Notes under the pieces: model-generated
Database searches by the model: none
Seen by the model: the letters and a program-made list of their open reading frames with translations, nothing else
What the model was told of the DNA's origin: nothing
Part shown: piece by piece, positions 16,803 through 26,300 of the stretch
How positions within the stretch are numbered: the first letter of the stretch is position 1
Layout of the letters: every line of letters starts with the position of its first letter
From: JAWKNZ01 sp041391425
GTDB lineage: Bacteria; Bdellovibrionota_B; Oligoflexia; Oligoflexales; JAWKNZ01
Direction: 5' to 3'
DNA length: 64,000 nt
Assembly (NCBI GenBank): GCA_041391425.1
Contig: JAWKNZ010000008.1
Span: 124,001-188,000, forward strand
Position numbers and translations under genes: made by a program

Positions 16803-18338
16803 TTAAAGTGTGAGGGCGGCTGTGCCAAAAATTGCTTTAAGGTCATCATCTTTAAAACGAAGCCCGGCACCTATAAAATAATTATCCAATCCCCTAGATT
16901 TGCCAAAATTTTCGTCTGTCGGGTCATCGACTTTTTTGCTAGGGTCGTCAACGCCTACCATAGCATAGATATGGTTAAAAAATAATATACTTAGATAAGC
17001 TTTAAAATGTGCTGTCCTACGGATTGTAAAATCATTATCCCAATCGTAAGCCTCTAAAGTCAGCCTCAGCTTATCATTTAACCCAAAGAAATCTGTCGCC
17101 AAGCCACCGGTAGATTCAAAGAGCCCAAAGCGGACTTGCGTGAAATACCAGCGCTTAGCAAACTGTAAATTAAATTTTAAGGCCTTGCTCATCGAAGTTG
17201 TTGTTGTCGTATTTTCAGTATTGGCATCTTCTGTCGTTCTAACTTCACGCTTTTCCTCTACAGATTCTCGTGTGTCTGTAAATCCCAGTAAGTAATACTT
17301 GTCAGGCCTCGTTCTAAACGCAACATTAAAATAATGCTGGGTCGTTTCATCAACATTAAACTCCCCATGATAGTCCACTTCCATTTGTAACTTGGTTGCT
17401 GGTTTTAAAACATCCCTTATATCGGTAATAGCAGCTTGCAATTCTGAAATCACTTCATCATCATTGACCAGCTTTCCTATAGTTCCTTCGCCTCTCTCAA
17501 TCTTATCTGAAACTAAAGCAACATTCTTTGCTGTTTTTTCTACGTCATTCATCGTCTGATCAAAAGAAGCAATAATCCTATCCAGCTTTGTCCTGTTTTC
17601 CCCCGTAACCAACTCACGCGCATTAGCAGCAAACATTTTTAGGTCTTCCGTAGTACTACGAACATTGACCAAGATTGCTTCCATATCCTTCTGATTATCT
17701 CCAATGACCTCTTTAAGCGTATGGGTTGTACTACGGATATTCTGAACTATAGAGCGAACATCACTACGATTTTCATTAATCATACCTTTAGTTGATGAAG
17801 CAATTTCCTTTAAGTCAGAAACAATACTCCCCACAGTCTTTGCACCCTGCTCACCACCCAAAGCAGCAGAAAACGCTCCCGAGACTTCTTTGACATCTTT
17901 TGCAATTGCACCAACTAAAGTAATGAGCTGCTGCATATCGACTTGGTCATCATTAATAGGCAAAAAGCCACCGTTTTTAATATATTCACCTGTATCCTTA
18001 ACCCTAATAATCTCAATAAACTTGTCACCTAATAGGCCTCTAGTACGTATTTCGACTGTAGAGCCTTTAGGTACTTTAACAGTGGCATCGATCTCCATCT
18101 CTACACGAGTTTGATTTACTTCCAATTTAACAGACTTAACTTTACCTACTGTCACCCCATTTGTTTTCACGTGTGTCTTTGGGATAATACCTGCTGCATC
18201 ATCAAGGACTGTATAAAAGATAGCACTTTCTTCCGTCTCGAAAGAATCTGGACTCAAAACAAAGAACATATACCCCGTCGTGATAGCCGCGATCAGAGTA
18301 AATAAGCCAACCTTAAATTCGGTACCAAATGTTTTCAT
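16803..18338 (-). CDS. mlaD: MCE-domain lipid-transport protein (MlaD family) with helical stalk and barrel-like C-terminus
   Basis: A single N-terminal transmembrane helix (about residues 10-29) anchors it in the inner membrane. The MCE domain follows (about 40-112: IPKTHVKTNGVTVGKV, RTRGLLGDKFIEI). About residues 135-320 are predicted long helices with repeated SDLKEI / NIRSTTHTL / NVRSTTEDL patterns, as in MCE proteins that form tunnels or needles. The last 190 residues alternate aromatic and polar residues in strand-like runs (HYFNVAFRTRPDKYYLLGF, FNLQFAKRWYFTQVRFGLF, FIGAGLRF) separated by charged loops, resembling an outer-membrane barrel. E. coli MlaD is about 183 residues, so this is far longer. 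I chose ATG 18338, the start at MKTFGTEFKVG, with AGGTGA upstream. The partners mlaF and mlaE lie just upstream on the same strand. Confidence 0.88.
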   Translation of the reverse strand: MKTFGTEFKVGLFTLIAAITTGYMFFVLSPDSFETEESAIFYTVLDDAAGIIPKTHVKTNGVTVGKVKSVKLEVNQTRVEMEIDATVKVPKGSTVEIRTRGLLGDKFIEIIRVKDTGEYIKNGGFLPINDDQVDMQQLITLVGAIAKDVKEVSGAFSAALGGEQGAKTVGSIVSDLKEIASSTKGMINENRSDVRSIVQNIRSTTHTLKEVIGDNQKDMEAILVNVRSTTEDLKMFAANARELVTGENRTKLDRIIASFDQTMNDVEKTAKNVALVSDKIERGEGTIGKLVNDDEVISELQAAITDIRDVLKPATKLQMEVDYHGEFNVDETTQHYFNVAFRTRPDKYYLLGFTDTRESVEEKREVRTTEDANTENTTTTTSMSKALKFNLQFAKRWYFTQVRFGLFESTGGLATDFFGLNDKLRLTLEAYDWDNDFTIRRTAHFKAYLSILFFNHIYAMVGVDDPSKKVDDPTDENFGKSRGLDNYFIGAGLRFKDDDLKAIFGTAALTL

Positions 18339-18683
18339 CAATATACAATCACCTGAGAATAGTTCAGTCATCAAGGAACAAATTCAACACCCATCTGCAA
18401 TATATCGGACGGACGAAAGATCATCTTAAGGAACCACCTAGCATTAAAAATTTCTACACCAATTCAGGAAAAATACCTTAATTATGACAAAATAAAACCT
18501 AGACTTTCCCCATTCATTGGTATGACACTCACCAGGCAAAACTTCTAAGAAGCGATATTTAATAATCTAAATAGCCATCTTTAATTCAAATACAAATTTT
18601 TTTAAAATTATACTTTTCTAAACCACATTTTTTTAAATTATACTTTCTTTAAGTTAAACCTAATGCAAACATCTTGCCAAAAT
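18339..18683. other. Gap between mlaF and mlaD with a short direct repeat
   Basis: 345 non-coding bases separate mlaF from mlaD, unusual for an Mla operon. The part nearest mlaF holds two nearly identical units of type TTTTTTTAAATTATACTTT (18597-18619 and 18628-18650). No terminator hairpin is clear. mlaD may have its own promoter here. Confidence 0.4.
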
Positions 18684-19433
18684 CTACAGAAACTCCATAG
18701 GCCCTTCAACCTTACCGGAAAAAAATTGCCTAACTACCGGATCTTTGGATTGAGCAAAATCTTTTGAACTTCCTGATAGAGTTATCTTACCTTTATATAA
18801 CATCACAATGTGCTGTGCAGTAGCCATAGCAGCTTTCAAGTCATGAGATATAACTACAGAAGTCATGTCCTTTTCTTGCTTATTTACCATAACGATAAGC
18901 TCATCAATCATTTCGGAAACAAGTGGATCCATTCCTGTTGTTGGCTCATCATATAAAAGTATTTTAGGTTTTGCTACTAATGCACGGGCCAAACCAACGC
19001 GTTTTTTTTCTCCGGTCGACAACATACTAGGGTATTTATGCTGTATATTAGACAATCCAACCTGAGTAAGTACCTCTTCAACCCGCCTCAACATTTCTGG
19101 TAATGTCATTTTAGTATGCTCTTTTAAAGGAAAAATTACATTTTCACCGACTGTTAAGCTATCAAACAAAGCTGCGTGCTGAAAAAGCATTCCAAATTTA
19201 CGGCGATAATTTCTTAATGCCTCATGATCAAAGTCGGTAATATCTTCACCATCTACTATAATTCTTCCTTTGTTTGGCTTTAATAAACCCATAATATGTT
19301 TAATCGTAACAGATTTACCTTCACCTGATTTGCCAACAATAAATGTTATTAAACCCTTTGGTATATGTAAGTTTAAGTTATCAAGAACAGTGTAATTTCC
19401 AAACGATTTTGTGACACCCTGAAAGAAAATCAT
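18684..19433 (-). CDS. mlaF: Mla-type ABC transporter ATP-binding protein
   Basis: The ATPase that powers phospholipid movement through the MlaE permease, on the cytoplasmic face. It shows the full ABC set: Walker A GKSGEGKSVT, Q-loop FQHAALFDSL, a signature variant LSTGEKKRVGLARAL (usually LSGGQ), Walker B ILLYDEPTTGMDP and the H-loop SHDLKAA. The S-E-G form of the P-loop is typical of MlaF. The frame is open to a TTG at 19448 that overlaps mlaE; I chose ATG 19433, which gives 249 residues and starts at MIFFQGVTKSFG. The start lies four bases after the mlaE stop, so the two are almost certainly co-translated. Confidence 0.94.
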   Translation of the reverse strand: MIFFQGVTKSFGNYTVLDNLNLHIPKGLITFIVGKSGEGKSVTIKHIMGLLKPNKGRIIVDGEDITDFDHEALRNYRRKFGMLFQHAALFDSLTVGENVIFPLKEHTKMTLPEMLRRVEEVLTQVGLSNIQHKYPSMLSTGEKKRVGLARALVAKPKILLYDEPTTGMDPLVSEMIDELIVMVNKQEKDMTSVVISHDLKAAMATAQHIVMLYKGKITLSGSSKDFAQSKDPVVRQFFSGKVEGPMEFL

Positions 19434-19437
19434 CACA

Positions 19438-20244
19438 TCACCAAACAATCTGGAAGTAGGTAATTATAAAATCAGTGCCTAAAAGAGACAAAAGAGTGAC
19501 CACAACAGACATTGTAGTAGCCACGCCAACTCCCTTTGCACCACCTGAGGCTTCTAATCCGTAACGGCACGAGATCGATGCAATAATAATAGCGAAAACA
19601 AATGTTTTCTCAAGACCAGCAATAATATCCCGTGGCTGAACTAACCAAACTATTTTTTCAACAAAAATCCCCTGGTCGACATCAAATATAAAGACACCTG
19701 AAAAAAAAGCGCCTAATACACCTATAAAAATAAATACTGAACATAAAAACGGAAGCATCGCAGTAAAAGCAAGTATCCTGGGTACTACCAGATAACTTAT
19801 TGGATCGACAGCCATCGCTTCCATAGCATCAACCTGTTCATTCACTTTCATCGTTGCAATTTCTGCAGTCATTGCCGATCCAGCCCGCCCAGACAACAAA
19901 AAACCCGTCATTAGCGGCGCCAACTCCCGGGCTAATGCCTTACCAGTGGCTCCCCCCATCATACCTTCAGCTTGAAATATTCGAAAAATTCCGCCTAGCT
20001 GTAGCCCAAATACCGCACCAGTGAAAAACCCTGTTAAAAGAATGATTCCAAGAGATTGATTACCGATAAATTCCAGATGTTGAAAAAACAATTGCCGGCG
20101 GAAAGGTCTTTTAAAGACTTGCTTCAAAGACTCGGCTAAAAAGATAGCAAAACTTCCAAAGCTTTCAGTAGTACGTACGACTGAACCACCGAGGTACTCG
20201 ATAAAAGTTTTAGGATTCACGTATTTCTTTATGACAGATTCCAC
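19438..20244 (-). CDS. mlaE: Mla-type ABC transporter permease
   Basis: Inner-membrane permease of the phospholipid transporter. It has five or so hydrophobic segments and the family's hallmark stretch GRAGSAMTAEIATMKVNEQ followed by DAMEAMAVDPISYLVVPR, which lies close to the ATPase coupling surface. Length (268) is normal for MlaE/YrbE. An N-terminal amphipathic part (about 1-45) precedes the first membrane segment. The gene is the first of the mlaE-mlaF-mlaD group. Genes for MlaA, MlaB and MlaC are not adjacent; MlaC may not be needed if the long MlaD reaches across the periplasm. Confidence 0.93.
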   Translation of the reverse strand: MESVIKKYVNPKTFIEYLGGSVVRTTESFGSFAIFLAESLKQVFKRPFRRQLFFQHLEFIGNQSLGIILLTGFFTGAVFGLQLGGIFRIFQAEGMMGGATGKALARELAPLMTGFLLSGRAGSAMTAEIATMKVNEQVDAMEAMAVDPISYLVVPRILAFTAMLPFLCSVFIFIGVLGAFFSGVFIFDVDQGIFVEKIVWLVQPRDIIAGLEKTFVFAIIIASISCRYGLEASGGAKGVGVATTMSVVVTLLSLLGTDFIITYFQIVW

Positions 20245-20791
20245 GAACGGCTACCCAACTATTAATACCGACAAAATAGTCTCCATCATCAATTCTATAT
20301 GTTTACCCGCCCCTTGATCAATTGACCAGAAGAACAAAAAATACCCTGTCAATAATACCTTAGTTTGTGCCAAAAAACTGACGCTTAACTGCATTTATAA
20401 TTAGCAGAATCGTTAATCATTTGACACTAAGACAAAAAATAAACTTTTACCAAACTTATTTTCTATTTAGAAAAAATCTTTGAAAACTTCCTAGCATGCA
20501 TACGTTATACGTCAATCCATACATAAGATTTTTCATTCATTTTCACACAAGTTTTCATCTTTATGTATTTAATACCTTAGTAACTATTCAGCGTATTTTT
20601 TATCTGATCGATTCAAAGCCTTGACTGCCCGTCATCCTGAGTGAAGCGAAGGATCTCGAAATTGCGAAATAGATCCTTCGCTTCACTCAGGATGACGATG
20701 TGTCAAGCGACATATTGAAGGGAAAAGATACGCTGAATAGTTACATACCTTAGATATACCAACAAAATCGCCTATTCTAAGTTATTCACGT
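20245..20791. other. Intergenic region with a MITE
   Basis: 547 bases between two minus-strand operons. It contains the mlaE upstream region and a complete 165-bp MITE with its target duplication (20572-20753). Nothing else was recognised; the DNA is otherwise A+T-rich with no open frame of interest. Confidence 0.6.
20580..20744. mobile_element. 165-bp MITE, copy A (IS66-type ends, 8-bp target duplication)
   Basis: The ends are perfect 17-bp inverted repeats, GTAACTATTCAGCGTAT and ATACGCTGAATAGTTAC. The flanks are an 8-bp direct repeat ATACCTTA (20572-20579 and 20745-20752). The centre (20631-20696) is a perfect 26-bp inverted repeat beginning GTCATCCTGAGTGAAGCG around a 14-base loop. It matches the element at 45358-45522 in inverted orientation with about three differences. 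No coding capacity. Ends starting GTAA and an 8-bp duplication are the pattern of the IS66 family, so it was probably moved by such a transposase in trans (inference). Confidence 0.9.
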
Positions 20792-21910
20792 TCAACTTTC
20801 TGCCCCAGTTTCAAAATCCTGAGAAAATCTATAAATTCCCTCTCCGGAATGTAAATCATAATCTTGCTCCTCTATCCTATGGATAGGAACGTTACGATCA
20901 GTATAATCATTCAGAGAATTCGAAATATGTGCAATCGAGCTTTGCTCCCCCTCCAAGCGTTTTGCAAGCTTTTCAAGTAACTGAACTTTATTTTTAATAG
21001 CTGAAGTGTCCTTGTTATCGTTAAGTAGATTGACTATCCTGGCTGGTAAACAGCGATTGAACAATACAAGATCCAGACTAAATCCCATATTCACAATCTG
21101 TCTTGCTAAATTTTTAGCCGATCGCCCTGATGCCAAAGCTGGTACCGACACTAAAAAAAATCCAGTATCAGGCCTATTTAATATTGTAACAATACGTTCT
21201 CCGGTCTTATGAAAGCCTTCTATGACCTCTTGAAGTAAAACTAAAAACTCAGCAAGCATTGCCAAGGCTTTAAAGCCAGTCACCTTCGCTACACCTCCCA
21301 TAAGCTTTTCACCTGTAGAAAATAACCTCCCAGCTCCAAGTTTAGATGCAAGATAAAAAGGCTTCACCATCCAGCTCATAACTTTATTTTCCATAAACCC
21401 GGCTAATAAGTTAGGTCGTTTCAAAAAATCTAAAGCATTGGTATCAGGTGGTGTATCCAAGACTATTAAATCATATTTTTTAGACTCAACCATTTCGTAT
21501 AACTTAGCCAAAGCCATATATTCGAGAGGTCCCGCAAGCTTCGAACTCGCAGCTACATATAACTTATGCTGTAAAATTTTATCAGCGGTTGCCTTCGTTG
21601 GTGCATGCTTAAGCACCATAGCATCAAAGACCGCCTTCTGATCCAACATTGCTGCCTCAATGCTACCAGCACCATTAACATCTGGTTGCTCGACTTTAAT
21701 TTCCTTAAGTTCATTACCTAAAGACAAACCTAATGCTGCCGCAAGACGTTTAGCTGGATCAATAGATAAAAGCCCTACTCGCTTACCATTTCTAGCTGCC
21801 GCCATTGCAGTAGCTATAGAACAAGTTGTCTTGCCGACTCCACCAGGTCCTAGAATAACGACAACTTTGTATCGATCTATCAAATCGACGAGTTTAACAA
21901 TATCAACCAT
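20792..21910 (-). CDS. ArsA/GET3-like anion-transporting ATPase, second of a pair
   Basis: A P-loop ATPase of the ArsA/Get3 branch of the SIMIBI class. It has the deviant Walker A LGPGGVGKTTCS (residues about 19-30), the switch I region SIDPAKRLAAALG and the switch II motif DTPPDTNALDFL. Length is 373. ArsA-type proteins work as dimers or tandem domains; this gene and the next one upstream would supply two unequal halves. The ATG at 21910 overlaps the upstream stop codon in a TGATG arrangement, so translation is coupled. No arsenic genes are nearby, and in related bacteria such pairs are of unknown function; a role in protein targeting or cell polarity is only a guess. Confidence 0.85.
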   Translation of the reverse strand: MVDIVKLVDLIDRYKVVVILGPGGVGKTTCSIATAMAAARNGKRVGLLSIDPAKRLAAALGLSLGNELKEIKVEQPDVNGAGSIEAAMLDQKAVFDAMVLKHAPTKATADKILQHKLYVAASSKLAGPLEYMALAKLYEMVESKKYDLIVLDTPPDTNALDFLKRPNLLAGFMENKVMSWMVKPFYLASKLGAGRLFSTGEKLMGGVAKVTGFKALAMLAEFLVLLQEVIEGFHKTGERIVTILNRPDTGFFLVSVPALASGRSAKNLARQIVNMGFSLDLVLFNRCLPARIVNLLNDNKDTSAIKNKVQLLEKLAKRLEGEQSSIAHISNSLNDYTDRNVPIHRIEEQDYDLHSGEGIYRFSQDFETGAES

Positions 21911-22845
21911 CAATCTAATAAATCCTTTAAAAAAAACTGGCCAAATCCAGGCTCCAAAGGTTCTTCTATGGATCCTAATTCCGGTAAAAAAGCATAACGA
22001 CCGGAATGACCAAGATCGCCAAGATGTTCCAATTCTTCAACAATTCGCTTTTGGTTCTTTAAATTTTTCTCATAACGCTTCAACAAAAATGATAAAGCCC
22101 CTTGGTTGTTGCTTCCCCCTTCTGTAGAAGAAAAACCTTGCAGCGCACTGAATTCTTCTTGTGAAATACAACGATTGACCAACACGCCCAAAGGCTTTGC
22201 CGGAGACTCCGCCTCAAGCTTCGGTAAAAATTCAAGAATTTCACTAATAACAAGATCCTCTGGCGTAGCAACAACAACAGCTCCTACTTTTGCTGTATCC
22301 GCCAAAAACGAACGAACTCTAACTAGCTCTCTCACAATAGGACCGCCCAAACCAGAATTGATAATAGCATCTAGAGTAGTCATTAAGTTCTGCATATGTC
22401 CAGAAGCGGGAGCATCAAAAAGAACTAAATCATATGGGGAAGGATCTATAAGCTCACAGGTATAAAAAATACGCCCAAGTAACATAGATTCACTTAAACC
22501 GGGAATGGTATTCAAAAATGTACGTACGACATTATTGCTAAAAACCTTTTCAAAGAGCTTTTTTTGTCCAAGCTGTTTAACAATATACTCTTCAAAACAT
22601 TTCGTAGGGTCTAAATTGATACAATTCAAATTTTCTTGAAGCTTAACCTCACGGTGGCCCACAGCATCCACTCCAAAAATAGGGGCGATCTGTTCTTGCT
22701 CTGCTCGTTCAATAAGAAGCGTCCTAATTCCATTTTCGGCAGAAAGTTGACCCAACGCAGCAGTTACCAGCGACTTACCAATTCCCCCCTTACCGGTAAA
22801 AATGATAAGTTTTCTTCCTTGTAAATCATTTAGAGATAATGACAC
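21910..22845 (-). CDS. ArsA/GET3-like anion-transporting ATPase, first of a pair
   Basis: Same family as its downstream neighbour. It has Walker A FTGKGGIGKSLVTAALG (about residues 15-31), where the first Lys of GKGG is the signature Lys of this ATPase class. The downstream copy has GPGG there and lacks it. The switch II motif is LFDAPASGHMQNLM, closer to the ArsA consensus DTAPTGH. It is shorter (311) and starts at GTG 22845. Two neighbouring non-identical ArsA-like proteins, only one with the signature Lys, suggest a heterodimer with one main catalytic site (inference). tatA lies 66 bases downstream in coordinate terms but upstream in transcription, so all three may form one operon. Confidence 0.85.
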   Translation of the reverse strand: MSLSLNDLQGRKLIIFTGKGGIGKSLVTAALGQLSAENGIRTLLIERAEQEQIAPIFGVDAVGHREVKLQENLNCINLDPTKCFEEYIVKQLGQKKLFEKVFSNNVVRTFLNTIPGLSESMLLGRIFYTCELIDPSPYDLVLFDAPASGHMQNLMTTLDAIINSGLGGPIVRELVRVRSFLADTAKVGAVVVATPEDLVISEILEFLPKLEAESPAKPLGVLVNRCISQEEFSALQGFSSTEGGSNNQGALSFLLKRYEKNLKNQKRIVEELEHLGDLGHSGRYAFLPELGSIEEPLEPGFGQFFLKDLLD

Positions 22846-22911
22846 GACAAACTCTTTGGTTTTTCGTTGGAATTTATAAGCAAACAGAATTAATAGAAAA
22901 AGACAATCAGT

Positions 22912-23121
22912 CTATTCATTACTAGATTTGTCACTACTTGTTGTAGAGCTTTCCTTATCTTTTCCCTCTATCAAGTCTTTTTCCCCATCTTTAATGCCAG
23001 CCTTAAAGTTCTTAATGCTCTCTCCAATCGCACCACCTAATCCCGGAAGCTTTTTAGCACCAAAAAGTAGTACAATTACTCCCGCGATAATGAGTAATTC
23101 CATTCCACCTGGCATAATCAT
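22912..23121 (-). CDS. tatA: Sec-independent protein translocase subunit TatA/TatE
   Basis: Pore-forming subunit of the twin-arginine translocase, which exports folded proteins. 69 residues: a short N-terminal transmembrane helix (MELLIIAGVIVLLFGAKKLP), the hinge KKLPGLGGAIGESIKNFKAG that is diagnostic of TatA, an amphipathic helix, then an acidic Ser/Thr-rich tail. ATG 23121 is preceded by AAGGAG at seven bases. tatB and tatC are not adjacent. It is upstream of, and on the same strand as, the ArsA-like pair. Confidence 0.93.
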   Translation of the reverse strand: MIMPGGMELLIIAGVIVLLFGAKKLPGLGGAIGESIKNFKAGIKDGEKDLIEGKDKESSTTSSDKSSNE

Positions 23122-23309
23122 ATGCTATCTCCTTATTCTCAAAATCATGAGCTATAAAATCCTAAACACATAATAATATAGACATCTCTATAGGCTTTCA
23201 AAAAGCAAAAACTAAAGCAACATAGACATTGTAACGAAATTTCGCACTATGTATACACAATCTAATGTTATGTAAAGTTTGTATAATAATTCACTAGTTA
23301 GCTTAGCAC

Positions 23310-26300
23310 CTACTGTGCCTGGTCTAATAGAGTCAACTCTGCCTCATCTCGAACGACCGCTCCAACATAACATCTTGGCAAACTCTCAGAACCCAAATTT
23401 TTCTCTAATGCCATATGATACTCCTTAGGCAGAGAAGCCTCGGAAAGGCTCATACGCAAGCTCCTTTTTACTTCATCAGAAAAATTTTCAGCTAATCTGC
23501 TAGTATCAAAGCTTACGACATAAGGCACCTTACCTTTTAAGCTTCCAGAAACCTGCCAATACCTCAACTCCGCATTATGACTGAAATTTATGATAACTTC
23601 ATTTAGGGGCAAAACTTTGTTTTCTTCGCCAACAACAACTGGACGAATAGGACCAAAGTGTCCTGTGACTACTTTTTCATCTTTTTTTGTGAAAATAGAG
23701 CTCACAATCGATATGTTTTCCAATTTACTGCTATCTGAATAATCACGAACCAATGTCGCTAAATCATTGCGTATATCTTCAATGGTTATTTTCTTATCAC
23801 CATACGATGAACTAAGCGCACTAAGCGTACTGATATGATACCAAATAGTACGGCTAAGCTTTTCCCGAACGACACGTAAACCGTGAATCAAACAAAAAAC
23901 CAACAAATAAGTTCCATCATCAATCGAAGAGCCAAAATACCAAGTGCTTTCTCTTTCCCTTCTTAATGAACCCTGCTGCCATAAACGCAGCCAATCAACA
24001 CTCTCCAAATAAACTGTTCCAGATTTATAACGCACAGGTTTTTTAAGGGTTAGCGGAGATCCAGAGAGTACATTTTTCCAATAGTTCGGCAATTTTCTAT
24101 ATACAAGTTGCGCTAGTTGTGCACCAAACATATCTATTTCATATTTACACTGAGTAGAATGCCTATAGTAGATCTCGCCAATATCCTCAACAACCAACAA
24201 TCCAATATTTCCTTTATCGGTTCTTAAAGGTATAAGAGCCGTCATAGAAAGTTGAATACGAGCATCTTTTTCTTCAGACTCCACATCATTAATATCTCTC
24301 AATAAATCTGTTTCTGCTGAAATATGTGTTTGCGCCATAGACTGCTCTTCATGTGAGCTAGGATCGTCTTGATTATACACTACCGCCGTCGTATCTAGCT
24401 GAGCGTCAGATATATATGCAACTGCAGTCTCGTCTACAATATCTTCCTCATTTTTAATAGCTATTGATTTTTTATCTAAGCTAACTAAAGAAATACCACC
24501 ATCACCACGATTCCATGGTAAATCAGAGCTAGGCAAAAATAGCGTTGAAGTAATATGCATATAGGGAAGAATAGCCTTGGAAGCTATTTCATTAATATTC
24601 GATTCCTCACTTTCAAAAATAACTTCAACACTGCTACCGTCCGCATCTGCCAGCACACTAAAAGACTTTCTCCCTCCATAATGGCGTACAAACAAACTAA
24701 TACTCTCTCTCATATCATCGACAAGATCTGTCTTCGACCCACACGCCTCACCTACAAATTCCAAGTGCTCTAAAGCTAAAGTTGTTGGAAAAAAGTTAAA
24801 CCTAGATGCCAAATTTTCGGCAACAATAGAATGTTCTCTCTTTTTGTAAGAAATACATCTTTTCTCTAATGATCTTTCTAAATACATAGATAGGCTCTTC
24901 AATTCATATTTACGCGTAAGATTCAGCACTTCAGGTAAGCGAGATTTTTTCTCAGTTTCTTTACCTTGATCGGCTTCTAATATGCCAAGCCAAAAATTAC
25001 ACATGATATAAGTAAAAACATTACCCGACTTTCTTGCAGAATCAATACTAGATTGATAATATCGAACAGCTCGAGGTTTATCTAAAATTTCATATATTCT
25101 ACCTTTAAGCATTAAATATATTTCAGGATTTCTAGCTTTTATAAGTTTTGATACTCTCTTATCAATTCTTTGAAACAACGCCTTCAATTCTGAGATACGC
25201 ATTAAAAACCGAGCGTGCTCCTTTTCAAAAAACAAGGGAAAAGACAAGAAAAAAACACCGAGAAAATCGTCCTCAAACGGTAGAAGATATTCATTCCACT
25301 TACCTTGACAATATTGCAAAACTGCCTTCAAATAATGCTGCCGCGTACGCTTCAAGTCACCTTTTGAAAAATTTAATAAAACATATATAATATTGACAAA
25401 AAGGTCGTCCATTCTCCCCGAGGACCGATGCCTACGTGCTAAATACATTTCACTTTTAGAGACAATACTATCCCGTTCATCTTTCAATAAATATGCAAAC
25501 AATAAGAAGACCATAGATTTAGTGCTAAGACGATTTCTTGTTGAAGAAAGACGTAAAGTTCTATCTGAATAATGAATCAAATCAGAAACATTACATTTCA
25601 TTAACGCAGCATAAGCATAATATAAGTTAATATCTCCCAATAATTGCCTGTCTTCTCCAAACCCAATTCTATAACGAGCTTCATTTACCGACAGTTCAAC
25701 TTTTTTTAATCCTCCTTCCACATACTCAATATGCATGCCACGACGAAAAGCTATAAGAGCTAAAAGATCATTAGATTTAAGTCGCTTGGCAAAATCATCT
25801 AACCATCTAAACATCTTTTTCGCAAACAATCGAAATCCAAATTCAGCGATAATTGTCGCTCGATCCAAAACAGTATATCCTGAGGTCAAAGTACTCGACC
25901 TCCCTTTACATCCATCATCAAACGAAAGCATATGAAAAAGCATCGACAATAGTGGGTCATCATGCAGGTAAGCATTTTGTGCGAGATGATAAAGATCCGT
26001 TGATGTTTTTAACTTCACCATTTGATAAGACTTGTCTCTCATCGCCTTTTCCGCTTTCTTCAAAATAAACTTACTCCTACTTAATGAAAAAGGCATAAGT
26101 AAAATATCTGCAGAAATCGATAAAAACAATCTCAATACCTGTTTCCAATTCTTATTCGGTATAGTTAATTTCGCTGCACGTAAATATTCATAAATCAATT
26201 TAATAGAATCGGAAATAATGCCGCCAAATATCTGAAAGCGCACAATTTTACAAACAATAGGTATTTTAAGATCAAGATCAAGGTCCATTTTCAAAATATT

